Origin: JAUWOY01 sp034431315
Lineage (GTDB): Bacteria; Chloroflexota; Anaerolineae; VGOG01
Direction of reading: 5' to 3'
DNA length: 13,498 nucleotides
Assembly (NCBI GenBank): GCA_034431315.1
Contig: DAOUDK010000106.1
Coordinates: 1-13,498, forward strand
The position numbers and the translations under genes are program-made. This document shows, piece after piece, positions 7,038 through 13,352 of this stretch; position 1 is the stretch's first letter; each line of letters starts with the position of its first letter. The notes beneath the pieces are model-generated. The model saw nothing but the letters and a program-made list of their open reading frames with translations. It was not told the origin of the DNA and searched no databases.

Positions 7038-7066
7038 TTGACAAGAATCTTCGCCTGTGCTATAAT
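7038..7066 (+). promoter_or_regulatory. Consensus sigma-70 promoter for the regulator and downstream series
   Basis: TTGACA (7038-7043), a spacer of exactly 17 bases, then TATAAT (7061-7066), preceded by TGC as in extended -10 promoters. All twelve core bases match consensus. Transcription would begin near 7073, leaving a leader of about 40 bases before ATG 7115. Confidence 0.85.
7043..7051. promoter_or_regulatory. Candidate operator copy 2 (AAGAATCTT)
   Basis: It sits at the end of the -35 box and in the spacer of the regulator's promoter, so a bound protein would block RNA polymerase. It matches copy 1 at 6951-6959 as a 10-base inverted repeat (AAGATTCTTG / CAAGAATCTT). Confidence 0.35.
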
Positions 7067-7114
7067 TTATTTGATTCTTTTAGCTTTTTTGTCTTCTCTG
7101 AGAAGGAGTGTGCC

Positions 7115-7816
7115 ATGAAACTGACCGGTCGCCAAAAGGACTTTCTGAGCAAGTTCCTCGACCTGTACCGCGAGGCCGACCGTCCCCTGCACTACGCGGT
7201 GCTGGCCGAGAGGGTGGGAGTGACCAAGATCACGGCCTATGGCATGCTGCGTCTCCTGGAAGAGCGCGGGCTGGTCACTTCGGAGTACGTGTTGCCCGAA
7301 GGAGGCGGCCCAGGCCGCTCTAGCATTGTCTTCTCCCCGACGGAGAAGGCCGCCACTGTGATGGCACAACTGGCCGGCGAGAGCTGGGACACGGCAGAGT
7401 GGGATTGGGTCAAGGAGCGCATCCTGGCTGCTCTGCGGAAAGGCAAGGGCACGGACTATCAGAACCTGCTGGAGGAGGTTCTGCTCCGCATCCCGGAGCG
7501 CAAGTCGCCTATGCTCTTCGTCACCGAGATGACCACCGCTGCAATCCTTAGCTTGAACCAACTCAGGGGGGAAGCAGAGGCCAGGGGCCTGTTTGAAAAC
7601 CTTCGTGCCCTGGGATTTCCTGGTGAGCTAGGACTCAACGCCCTGGCTGGCCTGACTCTGGGCCTCACCCTGGTGGAAAAGGCCAATCGCCGCGTCACTA
7701 CGCTGCTGCTTTCCTACACGCAGAAGTACCAGGACCACCTGGCCAGGCTGAGCGCTGAGAACAAGAAAAGGCTGTCTGACTTCGCCCAAGAGGTGATGAG
7801 GATTGTAGAGGCTTAA
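7115..7816 (+). CDS. Winged-helix transcriptional regulator
   Basis: The protein has 233 residues. The N-terminus (LTGRQKDFLSKFLDLY, then VLAERVGVTKITAYGMLRLL, about residues 27-50) is a helix-turn-helix of the LexA/MarR-like winged type. A wing follows, containing GGGPGRSSIVFSPTEKA (about 63-79). The remaining 150 residues are helical and resemble no effector domain I can name. The ATG is preceded by AGAAGGAG (7101-7108) six bases upstream. It is the first gene after a consensus promoter and is divergent from DUF92. The palindromic AAGANTCTT copies in the intergenic region suggest autoregulation and control of DUF92. Downstream genes (phasin-like, patatin, UbiB kinase) are on the same strand, so it may control them too. 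Confidence 0.8.
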   Translation: MKLTGRQKDFLSKFLDLYREADRPLHYAVLAERVGVTKITAYGMLRLLEERGLVTSEYVLPEGGGPGRSSIVFSPTEKAATVMAQLAGESWDTAEWDWVKERILAALRKGKGTDYQNLLEEVLLRIPERKSPMLFVTEMTTAAILSLNQLRGEAEARGLFENLRALGFPGELGLNALAGLTLGLTLVEKANRRVTTLLLSYTQKYQDHLARLSAENKKRLSDFAQEVMRIVEA

Positions 7817-7817
7817 C

Positions 7818-8117
7818 TTCACCTCTGCCCTGGCTGCTAAGAAGGACCTCCCAAATCTGCCCATCTACGTCATCAACTCCCGCTTCACCTCGATGGGGTT
7901 GGGGTTGATAACCTTGGCAGCGGCGCGAGCGGTGGCTGAGGGGAAAGGCCTGCCTGATGTAGTGAGGGCAGTTGAGGATCTGATTCCGAAGACGAATGTC
8001 TTCTTCGTTGTTGACACCCTCGAGTACCTCCAGAAGGGCGGGCGCATTGGAGGAGCGGCAGCGTTGGTGGGTTCGGTGGCGTGGTTTGATAGAAGCCGGC
8101 AAAAGGAGAGGAGGTGA
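7818..8117 (+). pseudogene. DegV family fatty-acid-binding protein fragment
   Basis: The frame begins without a start codon right after the regulator's TAA (7814-7816). It reads LPIYVINSRFTSMGLGLIT, then AAARAVAEGKGLPDVVRAVE, VFFVVDTLEYLQKGGRIGG and AAALVGS. These are the central DegV motifs (DS-x-x-x-S-M-G-x-G and TLEYLxxGGRI). DegV proteins are about 280 residues and bind fatty acids for phosphorylation by FakA. Only roughly 85 central residues remain: the N-terminal third and the second lobe are gone. After VGS (about 8070) similarity stops and a short unrelated tail runs to TGA 8117. The fragment is non-functional but little decayed. It is still consistent with a lipid theme. Confidence 0.85.
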
Positions 8118-8122
8118 TAGAG

Positions 8123-8416
8123 ATGGCAGGCGTGATTGACACACTTCTCGCGCTCGGCTTTGGCGCTCTCTCCATGACCAGGGAGAGGGCCAAAAAGATC
8201 GTTGATGAGCTGGTCAAGAAGGGCGAGGTCAGGCTGGAGGAATCCAAGGCCCTGATTGATAAGATGACCTCCAGGGGCGAAGAGGAACGGGCCGAGCTGC
8301 GCAAGCTCATCGAGGAGGGGCTGGAGAGGGCGAAGACTGGCTTGGTTACCCGCAAGGACATCGAAGAACTGAGCGCGAAGATAGACAGCCTGGCCGAGAA
8401 GCTGGCCGGCAAGTAG
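8123..8416 (+). CDS. Phasin-like coiled-coil protein (PHA granule-associated type)
   Basis: A 97-residue protein starting MAGVIDTLLALGFGALSM, then TRERAKKIVDELVKKGEV, and a long charged heptad-rich coiled coil ending KIDSLAEKLAGK. The pattern (short hydrophobic segment, 'T-x-E-x-A-K-K-x-x-D-E-L-V-K-K-G' and coiled coil) is that of the polyhydroxyalkanoate-granule phasin/PhaF-type family, which also occurs in bacteria without known PHA granules. ATG 8123 is chosen because GGAGGTGA (8110-8117) lies 5 bases upstream. The in-frame GTG at 8114 falls inside that ribosome site. It precedes the 76-aa gene, separated by a 14-bp inverted repeat. Confidence 0.8.
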   Translation: MAGVIDTLLALGFGALSMTRERAKKIVDELVKKGEVRLEESKALIDKMTSRGEEERAELRKLIEEGLERAKTGLVTRKDIEELSAKIDSLAEKLAGK

Positions 8417-8428
8417 AGCCCCCTAACC

Positions 8429-8481
8429 CAGGCATCGGCTGGGGATAGCCGCCATGACTGGGTCTAACCAGCCGATGCCTG
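8429..8481. promoter_or_regulatory. Perfect 14-bp inverted repeat between two genes
   Basis: CAGGCATCGGCTGG (8429-8442) and CCAGCCGATGCCTG (8468-8481) are exact reverse complements around a 25-base loop. It lies 12 bases after the phasin stop and 8 bases before the next ribosome site, with no T-run. An RNA stem that sets relative expression or transcript stability is the simplest reading; a dyad operator is possible. Confidence 0.7.
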
Positions 8482-8502
8482 CCACGTCTGGAGGAGAATC
8501 CC

Positions 8503-8733
8503 ATGAGCTTGATCAGCCGTATGGCCCAGATGGCTGTTGCTCTCTTGCGTCCAAAGGATCTGATGGAGATCGCCCGTGGCGCCTCTGGCCCTATGATGGC
8601 CAGGCTGGACAAAGAGGAGAAGATGGCCTTCATCAAGAATCTCGTTGAGGAAAACCTCGACGAGATGCTCGAAGGGCTGGGGCGGGAAGAGAGGGCTCAG
8701 TTATGGAACGTCGCCTGGGAGCGGCCCAGGTGA
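8503..8733 (+). CDS. Small hypothetical helical protein (76 aa)
   Basis: ATG 8503 has an excellent ribosome site, GGAGGAG (8490-8496), six bases upstream, so I take it as real. The protein (MSLISRMAQMAVALLRPKDL, then a charged stretch KEEKMAFIKNLVEENLDEML) is predicted to be helical with an amphipathic N-terminus, as expected for a membrane- or granule-surface protein. I do not recognise the family. Its stop overlaps a GTG at 8730 as GTGA. Confidence 0.7.
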   Translation: MSLISRMAQMAVALLRPKDLMEIARGASGPMMARLDKEEKMAFIKNLVEENLDEMLEGLGREERAQLWNVAWERPR

Positions 8734-8837
8734 CTGACGCGGTTCGGTGCGACATCTGCCCCGAGATGCAGGATGCTGGCTTTGAAGGCGTTCCGGGCCT
8801 CGTGTCGCTGGGAGGTGTGAAGTGGTCGAAGGAGTAG
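8730..8837 (+). CDS. Candidate small ORF (35 aa) between the 76-aa gene and the patatin
   Basis: A GTG start overlapping the previous TGA (GTGA), reading VTDAVRCDICPEMQDAGFEG, then VPGLVSLGGVKWSKE, with TAG at 8835-8837, 13 codons' worth of bases into the patatin start region. It has a C-x-x-C pair. It exactly fills the 88-base gap between two well-supported genes, but it has no clear ribosome site of its own and no known family. Confidence 0.25.
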   Translation: MTDAVRCDICPEMQDAGFEGVPGLVSLGGVKWSKE

Positions 8838-9687
8838 GCTCCAAACCCAAAGTCGGTCTGGCCCTGAGCGGCGGTGGCGCCCGAGGGCTGGCGCACATTG
8901 GCGTGCTCAAGGTCCTGCAGCGGGAGGGCATCCCCGTTGATTTCCTGGCCGGCACCAGCATGGGCGGTGTCATCGCTGTCCTGAATTCATGGCCGCCGAA
9001 GCACAGCGTATGGGCCAACTGCGAAACCTCATCACCCTCATGGACCGCTCCCTGCCCAGGCTGGGCCTCTTCGAGGGCCAGAAGGTGCAGGAGTATCTGG
9101 CCGAGCATCTGGGGAACATCACCTTCGACGAATTGAAGATACCTCTGGCCCTGGTGGCCGTTGACCTGGAGACGGGCGAGGAGGTGGTCTTGAGGAGCGG
9201 CCGGGTCGTGGACGCCGTGCGGGCTACCATCTCCCTGCCTGGCGTCTTCGCCCCGGTGCACCTGGACGGCCAGCTCCTGGTGGACGGCGGCGTCCTTAAC
9301 AACCTGCCCGCCGATGTGGTGCGCGAGATGGGGGCCGACGTGGTCATCGCCGTTGATGTCTCCATCGTCCTCGAGGGATTGCCCAGCCTCTTGGAGGCCC
9401 AGGAGCAGCGTCTTCCCCTCACCCAGATCTCCCTGGTCATCGAAACCCTGCGCCGCACGGTGGGCATCATGGAGGGCCGGATCACCGCCCAGAAGCTTGC
9501 AGAGGCCAGGCCGGAGGTGCTGATCAAGCCGGCGCTGAGCGAGGACATCGGCCTCTTGGCCGGTTTTAACCGTGTGGCGGAGTGCATAGCCACGGGGGAG
9601 GGGGCGGCTGCGGCAGCAGTGCTGACCATCCGGGCGGCGTTGAGCAGTTGTCGGCGACAACTCGGAGAAGCAGGGATACGAGGATGA
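8822..9687 (+). pseudogene. Patatin-like phospholipase (RssA type), frameshifted
   Basis: GTG 8822 follows GGAGGTG (8811-8817) at ideal spacing. The N-terminal part has the oxyanion motif GGGARG (residues 17-22) and the nucleophile motif GTSMG (Ser46). At about 8981-8989 the frame changes. The rest continues in the frame of ATG 8989, with LFEGQKVQEYLAEHLG, TISLPGVFAPV and the catalytic Asp motif LLVDGGVLNNLP (DGG at 9283-9291), ending at TGA 9685-9687. Family members usually have about 6-8 residues (of the type ALYAAGLS) where GVIAVL here meets PEFMAAEA. The change therefore looks like a small out-of-frame deletion rather than one miscalled base. ATG 8989 has no ribosome site. As read, Ser and Asp of the catalytic dyad are on separate frames, so no active enzyme is expected. 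The patatin would release fatty acids from phospholipids. Confidence 0.85.
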
Positions 9688-11363
9688 GATCACCGGCCAA
9701 ACGGTACAGGCACCTGAAGCGCTACCAGGAGATCGCGCGCGTCCTGATCCGACATGGCTTTGGCGGCCTGGTGGATCAACTGGGCTTGCTGCCAGCTCTC
9801 TCCCTGCCCCGCCGGCTGCTGCACCGGGAGGCCGAGGCCCCGCCCCTCAGCCCGCCGGAACACCTCCGCCTGGCCATCGAGGAGCTGGGCCCCACCTTCA
9901 TCAAACTGGGCCAGATCCTCAGCACCCGCCCCGACCTCATCCCCCCGGCCTACATCCGAGAGCTGGCCAGGCTCCAGGACACCGTGCCGCCGGCCCCCTG
10001 GGAGGCCGTTAAAGCGCAAATCGAGGCAGAGCTCGGCGGGCCCATTGAGGATATCTTCGCCTCCTTCGAGGTTGAGCCACTGGCCGCCGCCTCGCTGGCC
10101 CAGGTGCACGGGGCCACCCTGTCCGATGGCCAGAAGATAGTGGTCAAAGTACAGCGGCCAGACATCGAGAAGGTCATCGCCGTGGACCTGGAGATCCTCT
10201 TCGACCTGGCCCGCCTGGTTCAAGAGCGCACCCCCCTGGGGGAGATATACGACCTGGTGGAAATCGCCGAGGATTTCGCCTACACCCTGCGGGCCGAGAT
10301 GGACTACCGCCGCGAGGGACGCAACGCCGACCGCTTCCGCCGCAACTTCGCCGCCGAGCCAGCGTTGTACATCCCCCAGGTCTACTGGGACTACACCACC
10401 GGGCGGGTACTGGTGCTGGAGCGGATCCGCGGCATCAAGATTGACGACGTCGAGGCCCTGGACGCGGCCGGGGTGGACCGCCATCAGGTGGCCCTCAACA
10501 TTGCCCGCATCGTCATCAAAGAGGTGCTCGTTGACGGCTTCTTCCACGCCGACCCCCACCCCGGCAACTTCTTCGTCATGGACGGGGAGGCCATCGGGGC
10601 AATGGATTTCGGCATGGTCGGTCACCTGAACCAGCGCCTGCGGGATGATCTGGTGCGCCTTTACGTCGCCGCCATCGGGCTGGACAGTGAGGAGATCGTC
10701 GAGCAGCTCATCAGAATGGGCGCGGCCAGGTTTCGGGTGGATCGGGCAGGGCTGAAACGGGATGCGGAACGGCTGTTGACCAAATATCACGGCCTGCCGC
10801 TGAAGGAGATACAGGCTCGCGAGGTGGTAGAAGAAGTAATGCCCATCGCCTTCCGTCATCACCTGCATCTCCCCTCGGAGCTGTGGCTGCTGGGGAAAAT
10901 GTTGGCGATGATGGAGGGAGTAGGGCTGAAGCTGGACCCGGAGTTTGACATCTTCGGAGTCTCGCGGCCTTACGTGCGTCGCTTCCTCTGGCAGATGGCC
11001 TCGCCCCGCGTCTGGGGGCGGAAGCTGGCCAAAGGCGCTGGCGACTGGGGCGAGCTGCTCGCCCTGCTCCCCCGGCAGGCCACTCGTCTCCTGGATCAGG
11101 TGGAGCGGGGAGAACTGGGGTTCACTCTGAGCCTGAAGGAGACCGACCGGGTCGTAGGAAAACTGGACCGCATCGCCAACCGTCTGGTGGTCAGCATCCT
11201 CCTCGCTGCCCTCATCATGGGGATGGCGCTGTTGATTCCCCTGGTGGCGGGGGGAGGTCAGGGATTTGTCTTCTGGCTGGTGGTGGCGGGCTTCGCCGTT
11301 GCCAGTTTCATGGGCCTGGGCCTGCTGTACTCCATTTGGCGAGCGGAGCGCCGTGGGAGGTGA
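9684..11363 (+). CDS. AarF/ABC1/UbiB family atypical kinase
   Basis: The protein has 559 residues. Motifs in order: KLGQ (74-77, the KxGQ inhibitory motif), the Ala-rich nucleotide loop AAASLAQVH (134-142), VVKVQRP with Lys155, ExD-type EMDYRREGRNA (205-215), catalytic HADPHPGN (288-295) and DFG (308-310). Two C-terminal membrane helices follow (about 501-524 and 528-550). This is the complete ABC1/UbiB set. Members support quinone or lipid biosynthesis through an atypical ATPase activity at the membrane. The client is unknown here, and a Chloroflexota host would more likely make menaquinone. ATG 9684 overlaps the patatin TGA as ATGA, so the two are translationally coupled. The open frame extends upstream to 9582 but lacks family similarity there. 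Confidence 0.92.
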   Translation: MRSPAKRYRHLKRYQEIARVLIRHGFGGLVDQLGLLPALSLPRRLLHREAEAPPLSPPEHLRLAIEELGPTFIKLGQILSTRPDLIPPAYIRELARLQDTVPPAPWEAVKAQIEAELGGPIEDIFASFEVEPLAAASLAQVHGATLSDGQKIVVKVQRPDIEKVIAVDLEILFDLARLVQERTPLGEIYDLVEIAEDFAYTLRAEMDYRREGRNADRFRRNFAAEPALYIPQVYWDYTTGRVLVLERIRGIKIDDVEALDAAGVDRHQVALNIARIVIKEVLVDGFFHADPHPGNFFVMDGEAIGAMDFGMVGHLNQRLRDDLVRLYVAAIGLDSEEIVEQLIRMGAARFRVDRAGLKRDAERLLTKYHGLPLKEIQAREVVEEVMPIAFRHHLHLPSELWLLGKMLAMMEGVGLKLDPEFDIFGVSRPYVRRFLWQMASPRVWGRKLAKGAGDWGELLALLPRQATRLLDQVERGELGFTLSLKETDRVVGKLDRIANRLVVSILLAALIMGMALLIPLVAGGGQGFVFWLVVAGFAVASFMGLGLLYSIWRAERRGR

Positions 11364-11558
11364 GCCGGTGGAGTAAATCCAAGATTTCTAGCAGAGGCGG
11401 CCCTGTACTTGGCCGCACCTGTCCTGGACCGACAGGTACAGGGTCCAGGACAAGTGCTCCCATGCCGCCGGTTCGCGGGCGTGGGAGCCCGCTCTGCTCA
11501 GAATTTGGATCTACTGAGACTGGAGGACAGTAGGCGATAAGTAAGTAAGGAGGAGAAA
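11364..11558. other. Structured intergenic region with overlapping hairpins
   Basis: Several inverted repeats compete for the same bases. CCTGTAC (11402-11408) pairs with GTACAGG (11436-11442). ACCTGTC (11418-11424) pairs with GACAGGT (11431-11437). GTCCTGGACC (11421-11430) pairs with GGTCCAGGAC (11442-11451). A further stem GCGGGC (11475-11480) pairs with GCCCGC (11487-11492). The first three cannot all form, as in attenuators or riboregulators. There is no T-run and no convincing promoter, so a function is unproven. Confidence 0.45.
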
Positions 11559-11603
11559 GTGCAATACTGCTCGACAAAACATACAAGGAGGCAAAAATCA
11601 TGA
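11559..11603 (+). CDS. Candidate 14-codon leader peptide
   Basis: GTG 11559 is five bases downstream of AAGGAGG (11547-11553), a near-perfect ribosome site with no other use. The frame reads VQYCSTKHTRRQKS and stops at TGA 11601-11603, overlapping the ATG of the next gene as ATGA. The next gene's own ribosome site lies within this ORF. Translational coupling or leader-peptide control is plausible. Confidence 0.4.
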   Translation: MQYCSTKHTRRQKS

Positions 11604-12412
11604 AAAAAGTGTCAAGCTTTGTTCAGGCGGTTTCGCGCATATTGGGGAAAATCCCTCAGAGGGTTGATGCCGGGTTGCGTTCATTGAGGTTGCTGGACCG
11701 CAGCAGGTTGGTCCGGAAGATGGCGGATGTGGCGATAATGGGTATTGAGGTGGACCCCATCCCCGCCTGTCTGGGCGAGGGTAAGAGCGCGATTCTAGTG
11801 AGCAATTATCCCTCGGTTTCACAGACATCGAAGGCGACTATAAAGGTTGCCTGTCGTTTACCTGGGCAAAAGCTCCGATTGCGAGCGATTGCCAGAAATG
11901 AGGCCGTGACGGGAGCAAACGTGCTGCTAAGAGTTCTGGGGGTGGATCAGCACATGTTCCCGGCCCTGAAGGACCCGTCCGGGAAATATGTGCTGGAGCC
12001 CAACATTCTCAAGAAAATTCTGACTTACCTCGAGGGCCAGGGGAACGTCTTGTGGCTTTCGGTCACGGGCAAGACGAGGGGCAACGGTCTGTTGGAGCGC
12101 GATGTAAGAACGGGAGCGGCGTTGTTCTCCCTCAAGAAGAAAATCCCTATCGTGCCGATGGGGATGGTGACCAAAGAGAAAAAAGGAAAAATCCAGATAG
12201 TGCGGGTCAGGTTTGGAGAACCGATATACCCGCCAGAAGTGAGCGAATTGGGCGAGTTCGAAAGGAGCGATCTTTTGGTGGATATTTCGCGGCTGATCAT
12301 GTGCCAGATAGCCGCCCTCCTCCCTCCCGGGCAGAGGGGGGATTTTGAGGATGTCGAGGATAAGTTGAGAGAGGTCAGAAGTAGGTTGGACTATAAATCC
12401 TCTACGAGATAA
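11600..12412 (+). CDS. PlsC-like (LPLAT superfamily) protein with degenerate catalytic motif
   Basis: The protein has 270 residues. ATG 11600 has GGAGG (11587-11591) eight bases upstream. The fold order matches lysophospholipid acyltransferases. AILVSNYPSVSQTSK (64-78) sits where N-H-x-S-x-x-D is expected. VLWLSVTGKTRG (150-161) sits at the FPEGTRS motif, and KIPIVPMGM (181-189) at the last motif, followed by VRFGEPIYPP, which is typical of the family tail. The catalytic His is Tyr70 and the Asp is Gln75, and the Glu/Gly of FPEGTR are also changed. Acyl transfer by the usual mechanism is therefore unlikely. It may bind lipids or act-by an altered mechanism. It forms a pair with the MBL-fold gene 16 bases downstream. 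Its G+C is lower than the UbiB gene's (bases 11641-11700 are 33/60). Confidence 0.65.
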   Translation: MKKVSSFVQAVSRILGKIPQRVDAGLRSLRLLDRSRLVRKMADVAIMGIEVDPIPACLGEGKSAILVSNYPSVSQTSKATIKVACRLPGQKLRLRAIARNEAVTGANVLLRVLGVDQHMFPALKDPSGKYVLEPNILKKILTYLEGQGNVLWLSVTGKTRGNGLLERDVRTGAALFSLKKKIPIVPMGMVTKEKKGKIQIVRVRFGEPIYPPEVSELGEFERSDLLVDISRLIMCQIAALLPPGQRGDFEDVEDKLREVRSRLDYKSSTR

Positions 12413-12428
12413 CAAGGAGCGATTAAAA

Positions 12429-13088
12429 ATGAGGGTCCGTTGGCTGGGCCATTCCTGTATCGAGATCCTGGGCAAAAACCACATCCTGATAGACCCCGAC
12501 TACCTGCGTGAGCCGTTGCCCGATATTGACTACATCTTCATCACCCACGGCCACGAAGATCACCTGGGCAAGGTGGCTGAGATCCAGGCGGGCACGGTGT
12601 TGGCGGCCAAGGACGTGTGTGAGATCGCCAGGGGTCAGGGGGTTCCCATGCAGCGGCTGTTCGCCGTGGAGCCGGGCGACGTGGTGGATAACGTCCAAGT
12701 GCTCCCTGGCTACAGCACGGTGGGATGGCTCTCTGAACTCTGGGCTCGATTGTGGGGCCGGAGGCACAAGTTTCCAGGTGGCACACCCCTTTCCTTTCTG
12801 GTGGAGGACGATTTGAGTCTCCTGCACATCGGGGATGGGGTGCGGGCGCCGAAAGGGGTCAATCCCAACATCCTGTGCCTGCCCTACCGCCGGGTCCCTT
12901 TCTGGAACGAGCGCTTTGAGGGGATGCTTATCGACCTGGTCGAGGGGCTGGGCCCTCGCTACGTCATCCCCATCCACCACGACATCCCGCTCTGGGAGGC
13001 GGATCCAGAAGATCTGCGGGGCCTCCTGAACAGCAAGTTGGTCATTCCTATTGAGTGGGTGGAACTGGCTGAGAGAAGACCTCCATGA
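12429..13088 (+). CDS. MBL-fold metallo-hydrolase-like protein (UlaG-like)
   Basis: The protein has 219 residues. The start MRVRWLGHSCIEI is typical of UlaG-type metal-dependent hydrolases, followed by ILIDPDYL, the metal motif THGHEDHLG (H-x-H-x-D-H), HIGDG (bridging Asp) and IPIHHD (last His). The ligand usually supplied by a His in a 'P-x-Y-H' stretch seems to be Ser here (VLPGYSTVGW), so metal site 1 may be incomplete. The reaction is unknown. The ribosome site AAGGAG (12414-12419) is 9 bases before ATG. It is likely co-transcribed with the PlsC-like gene. Confidence 0.85.
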   Translation: MRVRWLGHSCIEILGKNHILIDPDYLREPLPDIDYIFITHGHEDHLGKVAEIQAGTVLAAKDVCEIARGQGVPMQRLFAVEPGDVVDNVQVLPGYSTVGWLSELWARLWGRRHKFPGGTPLSFLVEDDLSLLHIGDGVRAPKGVNPNILCLPYRRVPFWNERFEGMLIDLVEGLGPRYVIPIHHDIPLWEADPEDLRGLLNSKLVIPIEWVELAERRPP

Positions 13089-13092
13089 TTAA

Positions 13093-13341
13093 GGTCGTCA
13101 CCCGCAGTACTGCCTGAGCTTCATCCGTCAAAGGGCTGAGGAGATCGCGGCCACCTTGACCGAAGGGCCGCAGACAGCCTTTCAAATCGCCACGTCCCTC
13201 TTTTCGGATCTGCGGGGCATGCAGGTGTTTCTGGCCGTGTCAGAGGTCATTGGCCATCTGGACATCTTGGAGGAGGAAGGGCAGGTCGTTGCGCGGCAGG
13301 GAGAAGGTTCCGTGCGCTATGCACTGGCTGACGAACGGTGA
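13093..13341 (+). pseudogene. C-terminal winged-helix fragment of a different MBL-fold hydrolase
   Basis: A start-less open frame directly after the MBL gene (in-frame TAA at 13090) reads FIRQRAEEIAATLTEGPQTA, then FLAVSEVIGHLDILEEEGQV and SVRYALADER. This is the winged-helix tail found at the end of many ~300-residue MBL-fold hydrolases (LACTB2/glyoxalase-II-like type, 'R-x-x-x-I-x-x-x-L-x-x-G-P-x-T-A' and 'S-E-x-x-x-H-L-x-x-L'). The UlaG-like gene before it would not carry this tail, so the piece comes from another gene whose catalytic part is missing. TTG 13156 has no ribosome site. Confidence 0.7.
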
Positions 13342-13352
13342 TGAGTAAGCTC

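Noticed and set aside
8114..8122. GTG 8114 as the phasin start
   Set aside because: It lies inside the GGAGGTGA ribosome site that serves ATG 8123.
9582..9683. N-terminal extension of the UbiB frame upstream of ATG 9684
   Set aside because: The extension overlaps patatin codons, has no family similarity, and the ATGA overlap gives a better start.
8701..9693. 330-aa minus-strand open frame opposite the patatin
   Set aside because: The forward strand carries the GGGARG, GTSMG and DGG motifs; the reverse frame is a composition artefact, low-complexity in His/Gln/Gly.
9690..10868. 392-aa minus-strand open frame opposite the UbiB gene
   Set aside because: It is a shadow of GC-rich codons: the forward frame holds every UbiB motif, and the reverse product shows no family pattern.
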